Shown: piece by piece, positions 18,264 to 27,047 of the stretch
Layout: each line of letters opens with the position of its first letter
Numbering within the stretch: position 1 is the stretch's first letter
Assembly: GCA_015061815.1 (NCBI GenBank)
Contig: SUVW01000011.1
Location: 20,568 to 84,567, forward strand
Length of the DNA: 64,000 nucleotides
Direction: 5' to 3'
Source: Lentisphaerota bacterium
GTDB lineage: Bacteria > Verrucomicrobiota > Lentisphaeria > Victivallales > Victivallaceae
Translations under genes and position numbers: made by a program
Notes under the pieces: generated by a model
Told to the model about the DNA's origin: nothing
Seen by the model: only the letters and a program-made list of their open reading frames with translations
The model's database searches: none

Positions 18264-18292
18264 AATATATCACTCCGAAACGAAAAAAACAA
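18264..18292 (-). promoter_or_regulatory. Promoter of the 17269-18186 epimerase gene
   Basis: On the minus strand TTGTTT (18287-18292), 17 bases ending GTGA, TATATT (18264-18269), about 78 bases before the start. It is back to back with the lipoprotein promoter at 18358. Confidence 0.6.
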
Positions 18293-18357
18293 TTCACCTG
18301 ACAGTGGTAATATTCAAAAATTCCGGTTGGAACGCATGGTTTTTTTGGAGGCAAAAC

Positions 18358-18386
18358 TTGAATCCGCAAAAATCCGATGATATATT
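18358..18386 (+). promoter_or_regulatory. Promoter of the 18429 lipoprotein gene
   Basis: TTGAAT (18358-18363), 17 bases, TATATT (18381-18386), about 43 bases before ATG 18429. Confidence 0.6.
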
Positions 18387-18428
18387 AAACAGCGTTAAAT
18401 TTCGAACTGCAAAAAAACAGGTAATAAA

Positions 18429-18827
18429 ATGGCCCAAAAATTTTTTAACATCTTTTGTGTAATGTTGCTTGTAATGATATCCGGATGCTCATTTTTTGCC
18501 CCTCCTACCCAAAATATTTACATCAATGGAACTCCGGCAGATGCAACTGTAATAGTTAACGGCAATACAGTCCAGATCCCGGCTGTACTGGAAGTGCCGC
18601 GCAATAAAAATTTAACGATCATAGCGCACAAAAAAGGTTTTAAGCCTTATAGCTCGACAACAGGATATTCATTGAGCACGATCGGCGTTTTAGATGCCGT
18701 TGGCTGCTGGTTGCTGTTGCTGCCGGGAGCCGGATTGATCGCTCCGGGAGCATGGGAACTGATGAACGATAATTTTTATTATGTTCTGACTCCTGAAAAA
18801 ACAGATACGGCGACAGTATCACAGTAA
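18429..18827 (+). CDS. Small PEGA-like lipoprotein
   Basis: A 132-residue protein with a lipoprotein signal (hydrophobic FCVMLLVMISGC, lipobox cysteine at residue 20). The mature part resembles a PEGA domain: NIYINGTPADATVIVNGNTV, then a VPRNKNLTIIAHKKGFKPY strand pair. A second hydrophobic stretch near residues 85-110 (CWLLLLPGAGLIAPGAWEL) is typical of small lipoproteins of this kind. It is expected to be anchored in the outer or inner membrane. Function unknown. The damaged reading frame after it may once have been a second gene or an extension. Confidence 0.72.
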   Translation: MAQKFFNIFCVMLLVMISGCSFFAPPTQNIYINGTPADATVIVNGNTVQIPAVLEVPRNKNLTIIAHKKGFKPYSSTTGYSLSTIGVLDAVGCWLLLLPGAGLIAPGAWELMNDNFYYVLTPEKTDTATVSQ

Positions 18828-18835
18828 AAAATTTT

Positions 18836-19279
18836 GTTTTTGTTATTGTCCCGGATACTCTTATAAAAAATGTCTTCTCAATCGGAAAGCTTATTGTTTT
18901 CAGGACAGAATCGACCTGGACAGGCTGGGACAATGAGGAAATCACTATATTCAAAGATAACAAAGGTGATTTTTTCCTAAAAGGACGTCCTTCCCGGAAG
19001 CAAACATTCCCCGATTTTACGCGAAATACCAATGCAATAAAAAGAGTTCACGTCACGGAAGAGTGGGTGAACGGGATTTTTGAACGACTTGCGACTTCCC
19101 GAATCTCGGCATATCCGATGCTGTATACGGGAGAAGACGGAGGTTTTAAAGAACTTGAAATTGGAGATTATTGCGGAAAAGTTCATTACAGATGGTGGGC
19201 CGATGCTCCGGAAAGCTGGGAAATCCTTGAGAAAATCGCCGATGAAATATTCAATAAATTTTACAATAAAAAGAAATGA
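18836..19279 (+). pseudogene. Start-less reading frame, possible gene remnant
   Basis: A frame open from 18797 to TGA at 19277-19279 has protein-like text over about 145 residues (VFVIVPDTLIKNVFSIG, WTGWDNEEITIFKDNKGDFF, DYCGKVHYRWWADAPESWEI). It has no ATG and no GTG or TTG before 19067, so the reading frame lacks a credible start. Its first bases overlap the end of the lipoprotein gene. The 17-base string at 18837-18853 (GTTTTTGTTATTGTCCC) also occurs at the left end of repeat R1 copy D (27979-27995), so an element or recombination event may have removed the original start. The product is not recognised. Confidence 0.4.
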
Positions 19280-19578
19280 TTTTTCTGATCAGCTATCGTA
19301 TTCCGGCAACTCTTCTATACTGCAAAATAGAACTTGTGCAAGTTACAGCAAGGTTTCAGCGGCGGCTGTGTTGATATTCTTCGCCGGCATTTCATATTGC
19401 CGGATCGTCCGGCAGGTTCTTTCTGCGCAAGTCCGGCATTGCAGCGGACGCGGGATGCAAGATAATCCACACCGCATTTTTGATTTCTCCCCTTTATGTA
19501 TTTTCCAACTCCTTTTTTAAGCAGCTGTCCGGGAAAAATTCCCGGACTTGGACGAAATCATGAAAACCTCTCAATTAT

Positions 19579-19722
19579 TGGCAATGTCCCAAATTCTGTG
19601 AAATTTGCATTCAACAACCGTTGATTGCAATAATGGCTAACATAAGGATATATCACCGACATTATGATTTGTCAACCACACAATAGCGGTTTGATCCAAC
19701 CGGTGGATGCATTGCGGGCATA
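19579..19722 (-). repeat. Dispersed repeat R1, copy A
   Basis: Read on the minus strand, this has the same order as copy C: a CCACCGGTTGGATCAAACCG block, then TGTGGTTGACAAATCATAATGT, TATATC, ATCAACGGTTGTTGAATGC, and the end GGGACATTGCC. TTGACA, 17 bases, TATATC gives a possible promoter reading left. Confidence 0.75.
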
Positions 19723-20106
19723 AGTCTTTCGGGAGCTGAAGTTTATGTAAAAGAATCCATTGACAGATTCACCCGTTTGATCATTGCTGCATCCAAACGT
19801 ATTTCAGAAAATCTGCATTAAAAGTGGCGTTTGGCAAAGTGTAAGGAAAATTTAAGCGGCGAAGCCGCGCTGTAATAACATCACCAACCATACTCCCGCC
19901 AGGGAGAAACTTCACGGGCAGCGAAGCTGACCTCTTCACAAGTGTAATGGAGCGTAAGCGGAATGAAATGTCTTCACAAGCAAGGCGTTGCCTGAGTTTT
20001 AGTGAAGAGCGGCTGTCGCCGCGTGAAGATGTGAAGAGCTTTTGCGATTGCCGCTTATGCGGCAAGTTGCCAAAAGCGTGAAATGAAGCCTTGCGGCTTC
20101 GTTCAC
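19723..20106. other. Non-coding, hairpin-rich stretch before ssrA
   Basis: No supportable gene. The first 80 bases keep an open frame ending ESIDRFTRLIIAASKRISEN at a TAA, possibly a tail of a lost gene. From 19855 to 20105 there are many short stem-loops (GCGGCGAAGCCGC, GCGGCTGTCGCCGC, TTGCCGCTTATGCGGCAA, GAAGCCTTGCGGCTTC) among repeated CTTCAC/GTGAAG words. It may be a mobile-element relic or a structured RNA. Confidence 0.4.
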
Positions 20107-20136
20107 CAAAAATAAAAGCCGCCCTTTTGGCGGCTT
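20107..20136 (-). terminator. Terminator of ssrA
   Basis: On the minus strand AAGCCGCC and GGCGGCTT pair (20116-20123 with 20129-20136), followed by TTTATTTTT. It begins 9 bases after the tmRNA 3-prime end. Confidence 0.8.
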
Positions 20137-20144
20137 CTGATTTT

Positions 20145-20501
20145 TGGTGGAGGTGAGGGGAGTTGAACCCCTGTCCCAACGTGGCGTGATGAAGACATCT
20201 ACATGCTTGTTCCATCTTCAATTGTTTTTCGTCCTCCGATTCGGCCAATGGACAGGCTTTCTTCAGACTATGCGTTCTTTGATCTCACAGAACTTCAAAC
20301 GCCGAAAGTTTCTGCCAGGGCACTGATTGACGCCGCTTACACCCTAGCACCCGGTCAGGCACAGCGACGTGGCGGGATTATGCCGCCAATGCGTACTCTT
20401 CGTTCGCAGTTATTGTTTTAACCGGTGATTAACGAGGCCAACGGTCATCCTCGGCATGCAATCAACCCAACACCGGCGCCGGTCGAATCCGGAACACCCC
20501 C
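20145..20501 (-). ncRNA. ssrA: Transfer-messenger RNA (tmRNA)
   Basis: One-piece tmRNA of about 357 bases. The 5-prime end GGGGGTGTTCCGGATTCGAC pairs as an acceptor stem with the 3-prime CACCTCC-A-CCA. The 3-prime T-arm reads GGTTCAACTCCCCTC, and CCA is encoded. The tag frame reads GCG AAC GAA GAG TAC GCA TTG GCG GCA TAA, giving the proteolysis tag ANEEYALAA. Pseudoknot-type pairing is expected in the rest but was not traced. It rescues stalled ribosomes with SmpB, whose gene lies 3.4 kb away. A strong promoter and a terminator flank it. Confidence 0.97.
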
Positions 20502-20522
20502 GGAGAATTACATCTTTGACAT

Positions 20523-20551
20523 AATATAACTCTTTACTGCAAATTTTTCAA
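20523..20551 (-). promoter_or_regulatory. Promoter of ssrA
   Basis: On the minus strand TTGAAA (20546-20551), 17 bases, TATATT (20523-20528), about 22 bases before the tmRNA 5-prime end, so the start of the processed or primary RNA fits. Confidence 0.75.
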
Positions 20552-20694
20552 TGTTTTTATTTTTTTTGATCATATTTTTTATTTTAAAAACTTGACAAAG
20601 CCACGATCATAAGCTATTTTTGCCGCTATCATCCGGAGAAAGGAGCATCGGTAAAATGGTGAAATAATTTCAATCCCGCAGTGATTTTCCGTTT

Positions 20695-21990
20695 TTACGG
20701 ATTATCCGCATTATTTCTGTTAACGGTGATCTCTTTGCGCAGCAACCGGATAAATATAAAAAATACCGGCATCAGCAAAAGCACTCCGCCGAAATACCAG
20801 CGGTAAGTAATTATTTCACCGCTTGTTCCACTGAATAATTCAGCCAACTTCAACAGCAGTGTACTCAACACACTGCCCAAGCCGCCGGAAATAACCCCGG
20901 TAGCCACCGAAATCACCATACTCGCGGCTATCTGCTGTTCTTTCGGGACTGTCCGCAAAAAATACTGCTGCAATCCCACCACCGTCACCACCATTCCCGC
21001 CGGACAGAGGACAAACGGCAAAAGAAAGCAGAACCAGTAAAGCTTTTCCGGAGCAGCCAGCCAGAACACCGGGATCAAACACAATCCGGCAAATCCGCCG
21101 AATGTCACCATCCGGCCTCCGAAACGATCCGCACTCTTCCCCAAAAAAGCACATATCGCGGTCGACGCGGCAAACTGTGCCAGCGAATAGAGCAAAGCCC
21201 CGGAATCGCTCACTCCATAACCGCGTTTCAACGTCAACATGGATATCGGTACTATCATGATCGCCGCAGTATTGCAGCACATTCCGGCGATCATCTGCCG
21301 GATGATATCCGGATTGCGGCACGCCTGATATACAGCGGCAAACATCGGTTCACGGGCAGAAAGCATTATCGTCTGCGTTTCCCGTATCCGCCGGATCAGA
21401 CTGGAACTTATCAATCCCAGTACCGCCCCGGCAACGATCACCGAAGCAAGCACCCAGATGTTGCTGTTCCAATACAACAAACCGCTTATCAGCAGCAGTG
21501 CCAGCAAACCGCTGCCGTAAAAACAGCACCAGCAGCGGAACATGAAACTGCCCTGCTTGCTCTCCGGACATACTTCACCGACCAGCGGTTGGGCCATGAC
21601 TACTCCCGCCGCCCGGAAGCCGTAAAACAAAAATGCTCCGATGATCAGCAGCAGTGCCGCCGGGATTATTCCGAAATAGAATGCCGCCGGTGCAGCCGAT
21701 GCCACAAGCAATGCGGCGATATTCCGGAATATCCAGAAATTTGCCTGACTCTCTGCCGCCCCGCTGCGGGCTGTCATAATCTTCCCCAGAGGCAGCAGCA
21801 AAAAACCCAGATATATCATGCTCCCCAAGACGGCGATCACGCTGTCAGGACACCCGACACGCACCGCCAGCAGCAAAATTACCGTTTCCCCCAGACACAT
21901 GTAGGAAAAACCATTGAATACGTTGAATACCGTATAATATTTTTGAGAAATACTCTGATCTTTGACTGTAAGCGGATGATCCAATATCAT
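20695..21990 (-). CDS. Major facilitator superfamily transporter
   Basis: A 431-residue integral membrane protein with about twelve hydrophobic segments. FLGKSADRFGGRMVTFGGFA matches the MFS loop 8-9 motif, and the N-terminal half ends in a long cytoplasmic loop near RRIRETQTIMLSAREP. It probably moves a small organic solute by ion coupling. AAGG lies upstream of ATG 21990. The gene stands alone between ssrA and grpE, so its substrate cannot be inferred. Confidence 0.85.
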   Translation of the reverse strand: MILDHPLTVKDQSISQKYYTVFNVFNGFSYMCLGETVILLLAVRVGCPDSVIAVLGSMIYLGFLLLPLGKIMTARSGAAESQANFWIFRNIAALLVASAAPAAFYFGIIPAALLLIIGAFLFYGFRAAGVVMAQPLVGEVCPESKQGSFMFRCWCCFYGSGLLALLLISGLLYWNSNIWVLASVIVAGAVLGLISSSLIRRIRETQTIMLSAREPMFAAVYQACRNPDIIRQMIAGMCCNTAAIMIVPISMLTLKRGYGVSDSGALLYSLAQFAASTAICAFLGKSADRFGGRMVTFGGFAGLCLIPVFWLAAPEKLYWFCFLLPFVLCPAGMVVTVVGLQQYFLRTVPKEQQIAASMVISVATGVISGGLGSVLSTLLLKLAELFSGTSGEIITYRWYFGGVLLLMPVFFIFIRLLRKEITVNRNNADNP

Positions 21991-22104
21991 GACCTTGCCC
22001 TTCCCGATAAAATATCCAGCATACCATTCGTGTTAATATACTTCACTTCCGGAGGCATTGCAACTCAAAAAATACTTTTATCACCATTTTTCTTCCGGAA
22101 AAAC

Positions 22105-22132
22105 TTGATTTTTCTGCAAAAACATCTATATT
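22105..22132 (+). promoter_or_regulatory. Promoter of grpE-dnaJ-smpB
   Basis: TTGATT (22105-22110), 16 bases, TATATT (22127-22132), about 48 bases before grpE. I see no CIRCE inverted repeat, so HrcA control is not evident. Confidence 0.6.
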
Positions 22133-22179
22133 AATTAGTTCAGCATATATTAGTAAATATTGTCAGGAAATAATTAATC

Positions 22180-22782
22180 ATGAAAGATAAAAACAAGCCG
22201 GAAGCCCCCCTGGGACCGGAAGAAAATGCCGACAGCAAAGTAGATGAATTGCTGGAACAGGCTGAAGAAACCGGACAGAATAATGGATCTCCAGAAGTTT
22301 CAGAAGTTGACGCCCTCAAAAGTCAACTTGAGGAATTACAGGCGAAGTTCCTCTATCTGCAGGCGGAATATCAGAACTTCCGCAAACGCAGTGCCCGGGA
22401 TATCAGCGATACCAGAAGCCGTACCGTTGCCGATACGGTCATGCCGTTTCTGGGAATTGCCGACTTTCTGACGATGGCCCAGAGTGCCGCCGAAAAATCG
22501 GACAACCTTGAGGCCATCAAGCAGGGGTTGCTGATGATCATTGCCCAGTTTGACAAAACTCTCGAAGAACTGGATATCAAAAAGTTTTCCGGCGTCGGAG
22601 CGCAATTCGATCCGGCTATCCACGATGCTGTCGGCAAAGAGAGCTCCGATTCAGTCCCGGAAGGATCGGTCATCCGGGAGTGGAACTGCGGTTACAGGAT
22701 CGGGGAAAAACTTCTCCGCCCGGCCCGGGTGATGGTCTCTTCCGGTCCGGCGGCTGCGGAGGAAGAAAGCAAAGAGGAGTGA
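22180..22782 (+). CDS. grpE: Nucleotide exchange factor GrpE
   Basis: A 200-residue GrpE, the ADP/ATP exchange factor of DnaK. It has an acidic N-terminus, a long coiled-coil (KSQLEELQAKFLYLQAEYQN, then FRKRSARD) and the C-terminal beta domain with FDPAIHDAVG and VIREWNCGYRIGEKLLRPAR. AGGAA lies upstream of ATG. It is followed by dnaJ after 8 bases; dnaK is not in the window. Confidence 0.95.
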   Translation: MKDKNKPEAPLGPEENADSKVDELLEQAEETGQNNGSPEVSEVDALKSQLEELQAKFLYLQAEYQNFRKRSARDISDTRSRTVADTVMPFLGIADFLTMAQSAAEKSDNLEAIKQGLLMIIAQFDKTLEELDIKKFSGVGAQFDPAIHDAVGKESSDSVPEGSVIREWNCGYRIGEKLLRPARVMVSSGPAAAEEESKEE

Positions 22783-22790
22783 TTTGACCT

Positions 22791-23924
22791 ATGGCAGATT
22801 ATTATGAAACTTTAGGGATCGCCAAAAATGCTTCAGCCGAGGAGATAAAGAAGGCCTACCGCAAACTCGCGGTAAAATATCACCCGGACAAAAATCCGGG
22901 CAATAAAGAAGCTGAAGAAAAGTTCAAAGAGGTTTCTGCCGCTTATGAAACCTTGAGCAATCCCGACAAAAGACGGCAGTATGACCAATTCGGCCATGAT
23001 GCCTACACCCGCTCCGGCGGCGGTGCCAATGCCGGCGGCTTCAATGCGCAGGATATTTTCAGTCAGTTTTTCGGCGGCGGCGGTTTCGGCGGCTTTGAGG
23101 ATCTTTTCGGCGGCGGACGTCATGCCGACCCCAATGCACCGCAACGAGGTGAAGATCTGCGCTATGCACTGGATATTGATTTTGAAGATGCCATGTACGG
23201 CGTGGATAAGAAAATCAATGTTTCCCGTTATGAACAATGCCAAAGCTGTTCCGGTACCGGTTGCGCTTCTGGTTCCGGCAAAAAGAGCTGTTCCCGGTGC
23301 GGCGGCAGCGGTGTACTGAATTTATCCCAGGGTTTTTTCAGCGTGCGCCAGCCCTGTCCCAACTGTTCCGGGACCGGTCAGGTCATTGAAAAGCCCTGCC
23401 CGCAGTGTCACGGCCAAACCAGAGTGAAAACCACTGTCCCGCTGCAGATACATATCCCGGCCGGGATGGATAACGGTTCACAGCTGCGTGTGCCGGGCAA
23501 AGGCAATGCCGGAGTTAACGGCGGAGCAAACGGAGATGTTTATATCATCACCCGTGTGCGCCCGAGTGATGTTTTTGAGCGTGACGGCAGCGATCTGCTC
23601 TGCGAAGTGCCGATCCCCTTTACTCTGGCGGCAGCCGGAGGAGAGGTTGATGTACCGACGATTTCCGGAAAAACCAAGATCCGGGTGCCGGCCGGGACCC
23701 AGAGTGATACGGTTCTCCGGCTCAAAGGCAAGGGTGCGCCGTCAGTTCGCGGTAACGGCCGGGGCGATCTGCATATCCGGCTGATCATCGAAACTCCCAC
23801 CGGATTATCCGGAGAACAGCTGAAAATGCTTGAAAAATTCAATGCTTCACTGACGGATAAAAATCAGCGGATGCAGAAAAATTTTGCCGAAAAAGCTAAA
23901 AACTTTCTCCGGGGCGAGGATTGA
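22791..23924 (+). CDS. dnaJ: Chaperone protein DnaJ
   Basis: A 377-residue type I DnaJ with all domains. The J domain carries HPD ([17 protein letters not shown]) at residues 1-70. A Gly/Phe-rich linker follows ([15 protein letters not shown]). Four zinc repeats come next: [24 protein letters not shown] and CPQCHGQT. The C-terminal substrate domain includes [19 protein letters not shown]. It works with DnaK and GrpE in protein folding. It sits between grpE and smpB in one operon. Confidence 0.97.
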   Translation: MADYYETLGIAKNASAEEIKKAYRKLAVKYHPDKNPGNKEAEEKFKEVSAAYETLSNPDKRRQYDQFGHDAYTRSGGGANAGGFNAQDIFSQFFGGGGFGGFEDLFGGGRHADPNAPQRGEDLRYALDIDFEDAMYGVDKKINVSRYEQCQSCSGTGCASGSGKKSCSRCGGSGVLNLSQGFFSVRQPCPNCSGTGQVIEKPCPQCHGQTRVKTTVPLQIHIPAGMDNGSQLRVPGKGNAGVNGGANGDVYIITRVRPSDVFERDGSDLLCEVPIPFTLAAAGGEVDVPTISGKTKIRVPAGTQSDTVLRLKGKGAPSVRGNGRGDLHIRLIIETPTGLSGEQLKMLEKFNASLTDKNQRMQKNFAEKAKNFLRGED

Positions 23925-23927
23925 AAT

Positions 23928-24389
23928 ATGCCGCGACAGGACCCGAAAGATCCGGTATTGGCCACCAACCGCAAAGCATTCCATGATTATCATGTCATGG
24001 AACGCTTTGAAGCCGGTATCCAACTGCGCGGCACCGAAGTAAAAAGCTGCCGGGCCCGAGCGATCCAGCTGCAGGAGGGATTTGTAAAAATCGAAAACAA
24101 TCAGGCCCTTTTGTACAATGTCCATATTGCCGCTTATGACTTCGGCAACCGTTTCAATCATCAGAGCAAACAGACCCGGCGTCTGCTGCTGCACAAAAAA
24201 GAGATTTTGAAACTTGCCCAGTGGATAAATACCAAAGGCGGCACGCTCATCCCGTTGAAATTTTACCTCCGCAAAGGTCTGGTCAAAGTAGAAATAGCTT
24301 ACTGCCAGGGAAAAACTCACGCCGATCAGCGGGAAACTCTGCGCAAACGGGAAACAGAACGGGAACTGCAGCGATTCGTCAGGAAGTGA
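23928..24389 (+). CDS. smpB: tmRNA-binding protein SmpB
   Basis: A 153-residue SmpB: NRKAFHDYHVMERFEAGIQL, RGTEVKSCRARAIQLQEG, and LLLHKKEILKLAQWINTKGG, with a basic C-terminal tail (RETLRKRETERELQRFVRK). It delivers tmRNA to stalled ribosomes. It is 3 bases after dnaJ, and the ssrA gene lies 3.4 kb upstream on the other strand. A hairpin (24393-24422) follows but lacks a T tract. Confidence 0.97.
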   Translation: MPRQDPKDPVLATNRKAFHDYHVMERFEAGIQLRGTEVKSCRARAIQLQEGFVKIENNQALLYNVHIAAYDFGNRFNHQSKQTRRLLLHKKEILKLAQWINTKGGTLIPLKFYLRKGLVKVEIAYCQGKTHADQRETLRKRETERELQRFVRK

Positions 24390-24444
24390 CTTTTGCCGGC
24401 ACAAAGAACTTTCTGCCGGCAATTACCGAAAATCTGCTTATAAA

Positions 24445-25476
24445 TCACTCTTTTCCCGGCCATGTATGCAGTTCCGTTGCCAACCGCACCTGAAAGAGCG
24501 AGTTGTCTCCGCCGGCTGTCCGCCGGATAAATCTTTCCACCTCCCGGCGGAATGCATGCATCGGCTGGTGCAGCATGAATAATCCCGGCTGCTCCGGAGT
24601 GCATATTCCCTGCCCGAAAACCAATATCTGATAGTCCCGGTTCAACTGCAAATGACAACTTGAAGCGGCCATAATGACCGGAGAAAGCAGAGATTCTTCC
24701 GGGATGAATATTTTACGCGGTGGATTTTCTCCGGAAAAAAGTTTGCTGGCGATCACTGCGTGATCTTTAATAATATCTGAAAAAGGTATTTTGCAGATCC
24801 ATTGCGGCAAAATATTCACCTGATGACGGATACACTCCTCGTAAAAAGCGATAAGTCTTTCTTTCAAAAAAGACACACGGTCATCCGGCGCCCCGCTGAC
24901 CAGAGCGATCCGCCTGACTTTTTCACCGTCAAAAAACACCTCCAGCCCCTCACTTATTCCCGCCCATGAATCAGTCGTCACATAATTGAAACCATCGTAA
25001 GTACGGTTTATCAGCAATTGAGCTATCCCTTTACGCTGCAAATGATGCATTTGCATGATCTGTTTTTCTCCGGGAAGCATCCAGATCACCAGTTGTCCCG
25101 GAGTGAAAAATTCCCCCGGATGCCTTTCGATCATCTGCTGATTCACCCAATGTACCGGCAATCCACCGGTATCCAGAGAGTAGAGCATGGCGGCAAAATA
25201 ATTGTCCCGGGATAACGCGGCAGATTCACTGACAATGACCACCTCTTTCACCGGCCGGTCATACGGACCGGGCCGGACAAATGTACCGCTGCCCCGGGCG
25301 GCTCCGATAAATCCGGATGCACTCAAATTGGCCAATGCCCGCTGAACTGTGATGCGGGAACAATTGAATTTCTGCATCAATGTAAATTGGGACGGCAGTT
25401 TACTCAATGGGGGATATTCTCCGGAATTGATCTTTTCCAGCAAAAACGCTTCGATATTGGCGGTTTTAGTATTCAT
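24445..25476 (-). CDS. GntR-type regulator with LacI-like sensor domain
   Basis: A 343-residue regulator. The N-terminal 75 residues are a winged helix of GntR type (YPPLSKLPSQFTLMQKFNCS, RITVQRALANLSASGFIGAA, RGSGTFVRPG). The remainder resembles a periplasmic-binding/LacI sugar sensor (VVIVSESAALSRDNYFAAML, RIALVSGAPDDRVSFLKERL), the AraR layout. ATG 25476 is preferred over an upstream start because GGAG precedes it and a promoter (25519-25546) lies just above. It is divergent from the dehydrogenase-epimerase pair at 25867-27971 and probably controls it. Confidence 0.85.
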   Translation of the reverse strand: MNTKTANIEAFLLEKINSGEYPPLSKLPSQFTLMQKFNCSRITVQRALANLSASGFIGAARGSGTFVRPGPYDRPVKEVVIVSESAALSRDNYFAAMLYSLDTGGLPVHWVNQQMIERHPGEFFTPGQLVIWMLPGEKQIMQMHHLQRKGIAQLLINRTYDGFNYVTTDSWAGISEGLEVFFDGEKVRRIALVSGAPDDRVSFLKERLIAFYEECIRHQVNILPQWICKIPFSDIIKDHAVIASKLFSGENPPRKIFIPEESLLSPVIMAASSCHLQLNRDYQILVFGQGICTPEQPGLFMLHQPMHAFRREVERFIRRTAGGDNSLFQVRLATELHTWPGKE

Positions 25477-25518
25477 AGACAACCGGTCTCCGATAAAAAT
25501 TTCATATTCTTTGCATAT

Positions 25519-25546
25519 AATATAAGTCAATAAGTCAACTTTTCAA
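25519..25546 (-). promoter_or_regulatory. Promoter of the GntR-type regulator
   Basis: On the minus strand TTGAAA (25541-25546), 16 bases, TATATT (25519-25524). The spacer contains a tandem TTGACTTATTGACT, and AAAAGTTGA occurs here and again at 25676, a possible shared operator half-site for autoregulation. Confidence 0.55.
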
Positions 25547-25866
25547 ATAAAATTATCGCATCAAGGACAATATTTCTCAAAAATTCACTGCAGATCCCAT
25601 AAAAAATCGCTTAAAAAAATCCGGTTCAGCGAAACCGGAGAGCAGCGAAAGCAATCCGGCGACGGGGGTGGTTTCAAAAGTTGAATATATCATTAATACA
25701 ACTTTCTATCTTTATATTCACAAAAAAGATTTGTAAAATTATTGATACGCCACTATATTTATTCTGACAGCAACTGTTTTTGTTTCAAAAGACGGCAGAC
25801 AGAGAATCATCCGGGAAATTACGGAAAATTTTGCCCCTGCCTTCACAAACAACGGAGAAAATGATT
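25547..25866. promoter_or_regulatory. Regulatory gap between the GntR gene and the dehydrogenase
   Basis: About 320 bases without a gene. AAAGTTG (25677-25683), 15 bases, CAACTTT (25699-25705) forms an inverted repeat that could be the regulator operator. TTGTAA (25731-25736), 17 bases, TATATT (25754-25759) is the likely promoter for the 25867 gene. The stretch 25618-25675 contains TCCGGTT/AACCGGA and GCGAAAGC stem-loops and may be a structured leader or a small terminator-like fold; it fits no riboswitch class I know. Confidence 0.5.
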
Positions 25867-27033
25867 ATGGCAAAACAAGTTGGATTCGGCATTATCGGTA
25901 TCGGGAATATGGGTTCAGCCCATGCCCAGATGATGAAAAACATTCCGAATGTGAAGCTGGTGGCGGCCTGCGACATCAAGGAGTCGGCATTTGACCGGCT
26001 TCCGGCAGAATACCGGGATTCGGTGATTTGCTGCACTGATATAGAAAAGTTCTGGGAAGTCCCCGGCCTGGAAGCGGTTTTGATCGCAGTTCCGCACTAC
26101 TTCCACGTGGATCTGGCAATTGCCGCGATGGAACATGGCAAACATATCATCGTGGAAAAACCCATTGCCGTACACAAAAAAGAGGCCGAAAGATTGCTGG
26201 CAGCGGCCGAAAAGTATCCTGATCTGGTCCGCAGCACCATGTTCAATCAGCGGACACTGCCGGCGCACCGCAAATTAAAGTCATTGATCGACAACGGTGA
26301 ACTCGGCGAAATCAACCGGGTCACGTGGGTCATCACCGATTGGTTCAGAACACAGCTTTATTATGATTCCGGGGATTGGCGGGCGACATGGGCCGGTGAA
26401 GGCGGCGGCGTACTGCTCAATCAGTGTCCGCATCAGCTGGACTTGATGCAATGGCTCTTCGGTCTGCCGGAAAAGGTCACCGCACAGGCAAAAATCGGCA
26501 AATACCATGATATCGAAGTGGAAGATGAGGTCAATGCTTATCTGGAATATTCCGGCAACTGTACCGCAAATTTCATCACCACCACCGGAGAAGCTCCGGG
26601 AAGCAACCGTCTGGAAATCGCCGCACAGAGAGGGAAAGTGATCCTGGAAAACGGAGAATTGTCCTTTATCCGCAATGAGATCGAAACCGGCAAACAGATC
26701 AGGGAATCCAAATCCGGTTTTGCCAAACCGGAAACCTGGCAGTGCCGGATAAACCTGCTTCCTGAATCCCGCCCGCAGCACGCGGTTATCGTGGAAAATG
26801 TCGCCAATGCCATCCTTAACGGTGAAAAATTGATCGCACCGCTGGCCGAAGGCATCCGGGGATTGGAACTGGGCAATGCCATGTTGCTGAGCGGATTGAA
26901 AAACCGCACAGTCACCCTGCCCATAGACAGTGACGAATACGCGGAAATGCTGGATAAATTGGTCAAAAATTCCCGCTTCATCAAAAAAGATGTCAAAGAG
27001 TATTCTGCGGAAAATATGAGTTCAACTTATTAA
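25867..27033 (+). CDS. Gfo/Idh/MocA-family NAD(P)-dependent dehydrogenase
   Basis: A 388-residue oxidoreductase. The N-terminal Rossmann fold starts FGIIGIGNMGSAHAQM, and the family motif is EKPIAVHKKEAERL. The C-terminal domain includes WAGEGGGVLLNQCPHQLDLM with the usual active-site His. It oxidises or isomerises sugars or cyclitols with NAD(P). ATG 25867 has GGAG 9 bases before; ATG 25861 is two codons upstream, and a longer frame is unlikely. It is followed after 14 bases by a TIM-barrel epimerase, the usual inositol/sugar-acid pairing, and is divergent from the GntR/LacI-type regulator. Confidence 0.9.
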   Translation: MAKQVGFGIIGIGNMGSAHAQMMKNIPNVKLVAACDIKESAFDRLPAEYRDSVICCTDIEKFWEVPGLEAVLIAVPHYFHVDLAIAAMEHGKHIIVEKPIAVHKKEAERLLAAAEKYPDLVRSTMFNQRTLPAHRKLKSLIDNGELGEINRVTWVITDWFRTQLYYDSGDWRATWAGEGGGVLLNQCPHQLDLMQWLFGLPEKVTAQAKIGKYHDIEVEDEVNAYLEYSGNCTANFITTTGEAPGSNRLEIAAQRGKVILENGELSFIRNEIETGKQIRESKSGFAKPETWQCRINLLPESRPQHAVIVENVANAILNGEKLIAPLAEGIRGLELGNAMLLSGLKNRTVTLPIDSDEYAEMLDKLVKNSRFIKKDVKEYSAENMSSTY

Positions 27034-27047
27034 AAGAGGTAAAAAAA

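Noticed and set aside
25618..25675. Possible known riboswitch ahead of the dehydrogenase
   Set aside because: The stem-loops do not match c-di-GMP, SAM, glycine or other class cores I can recognise.
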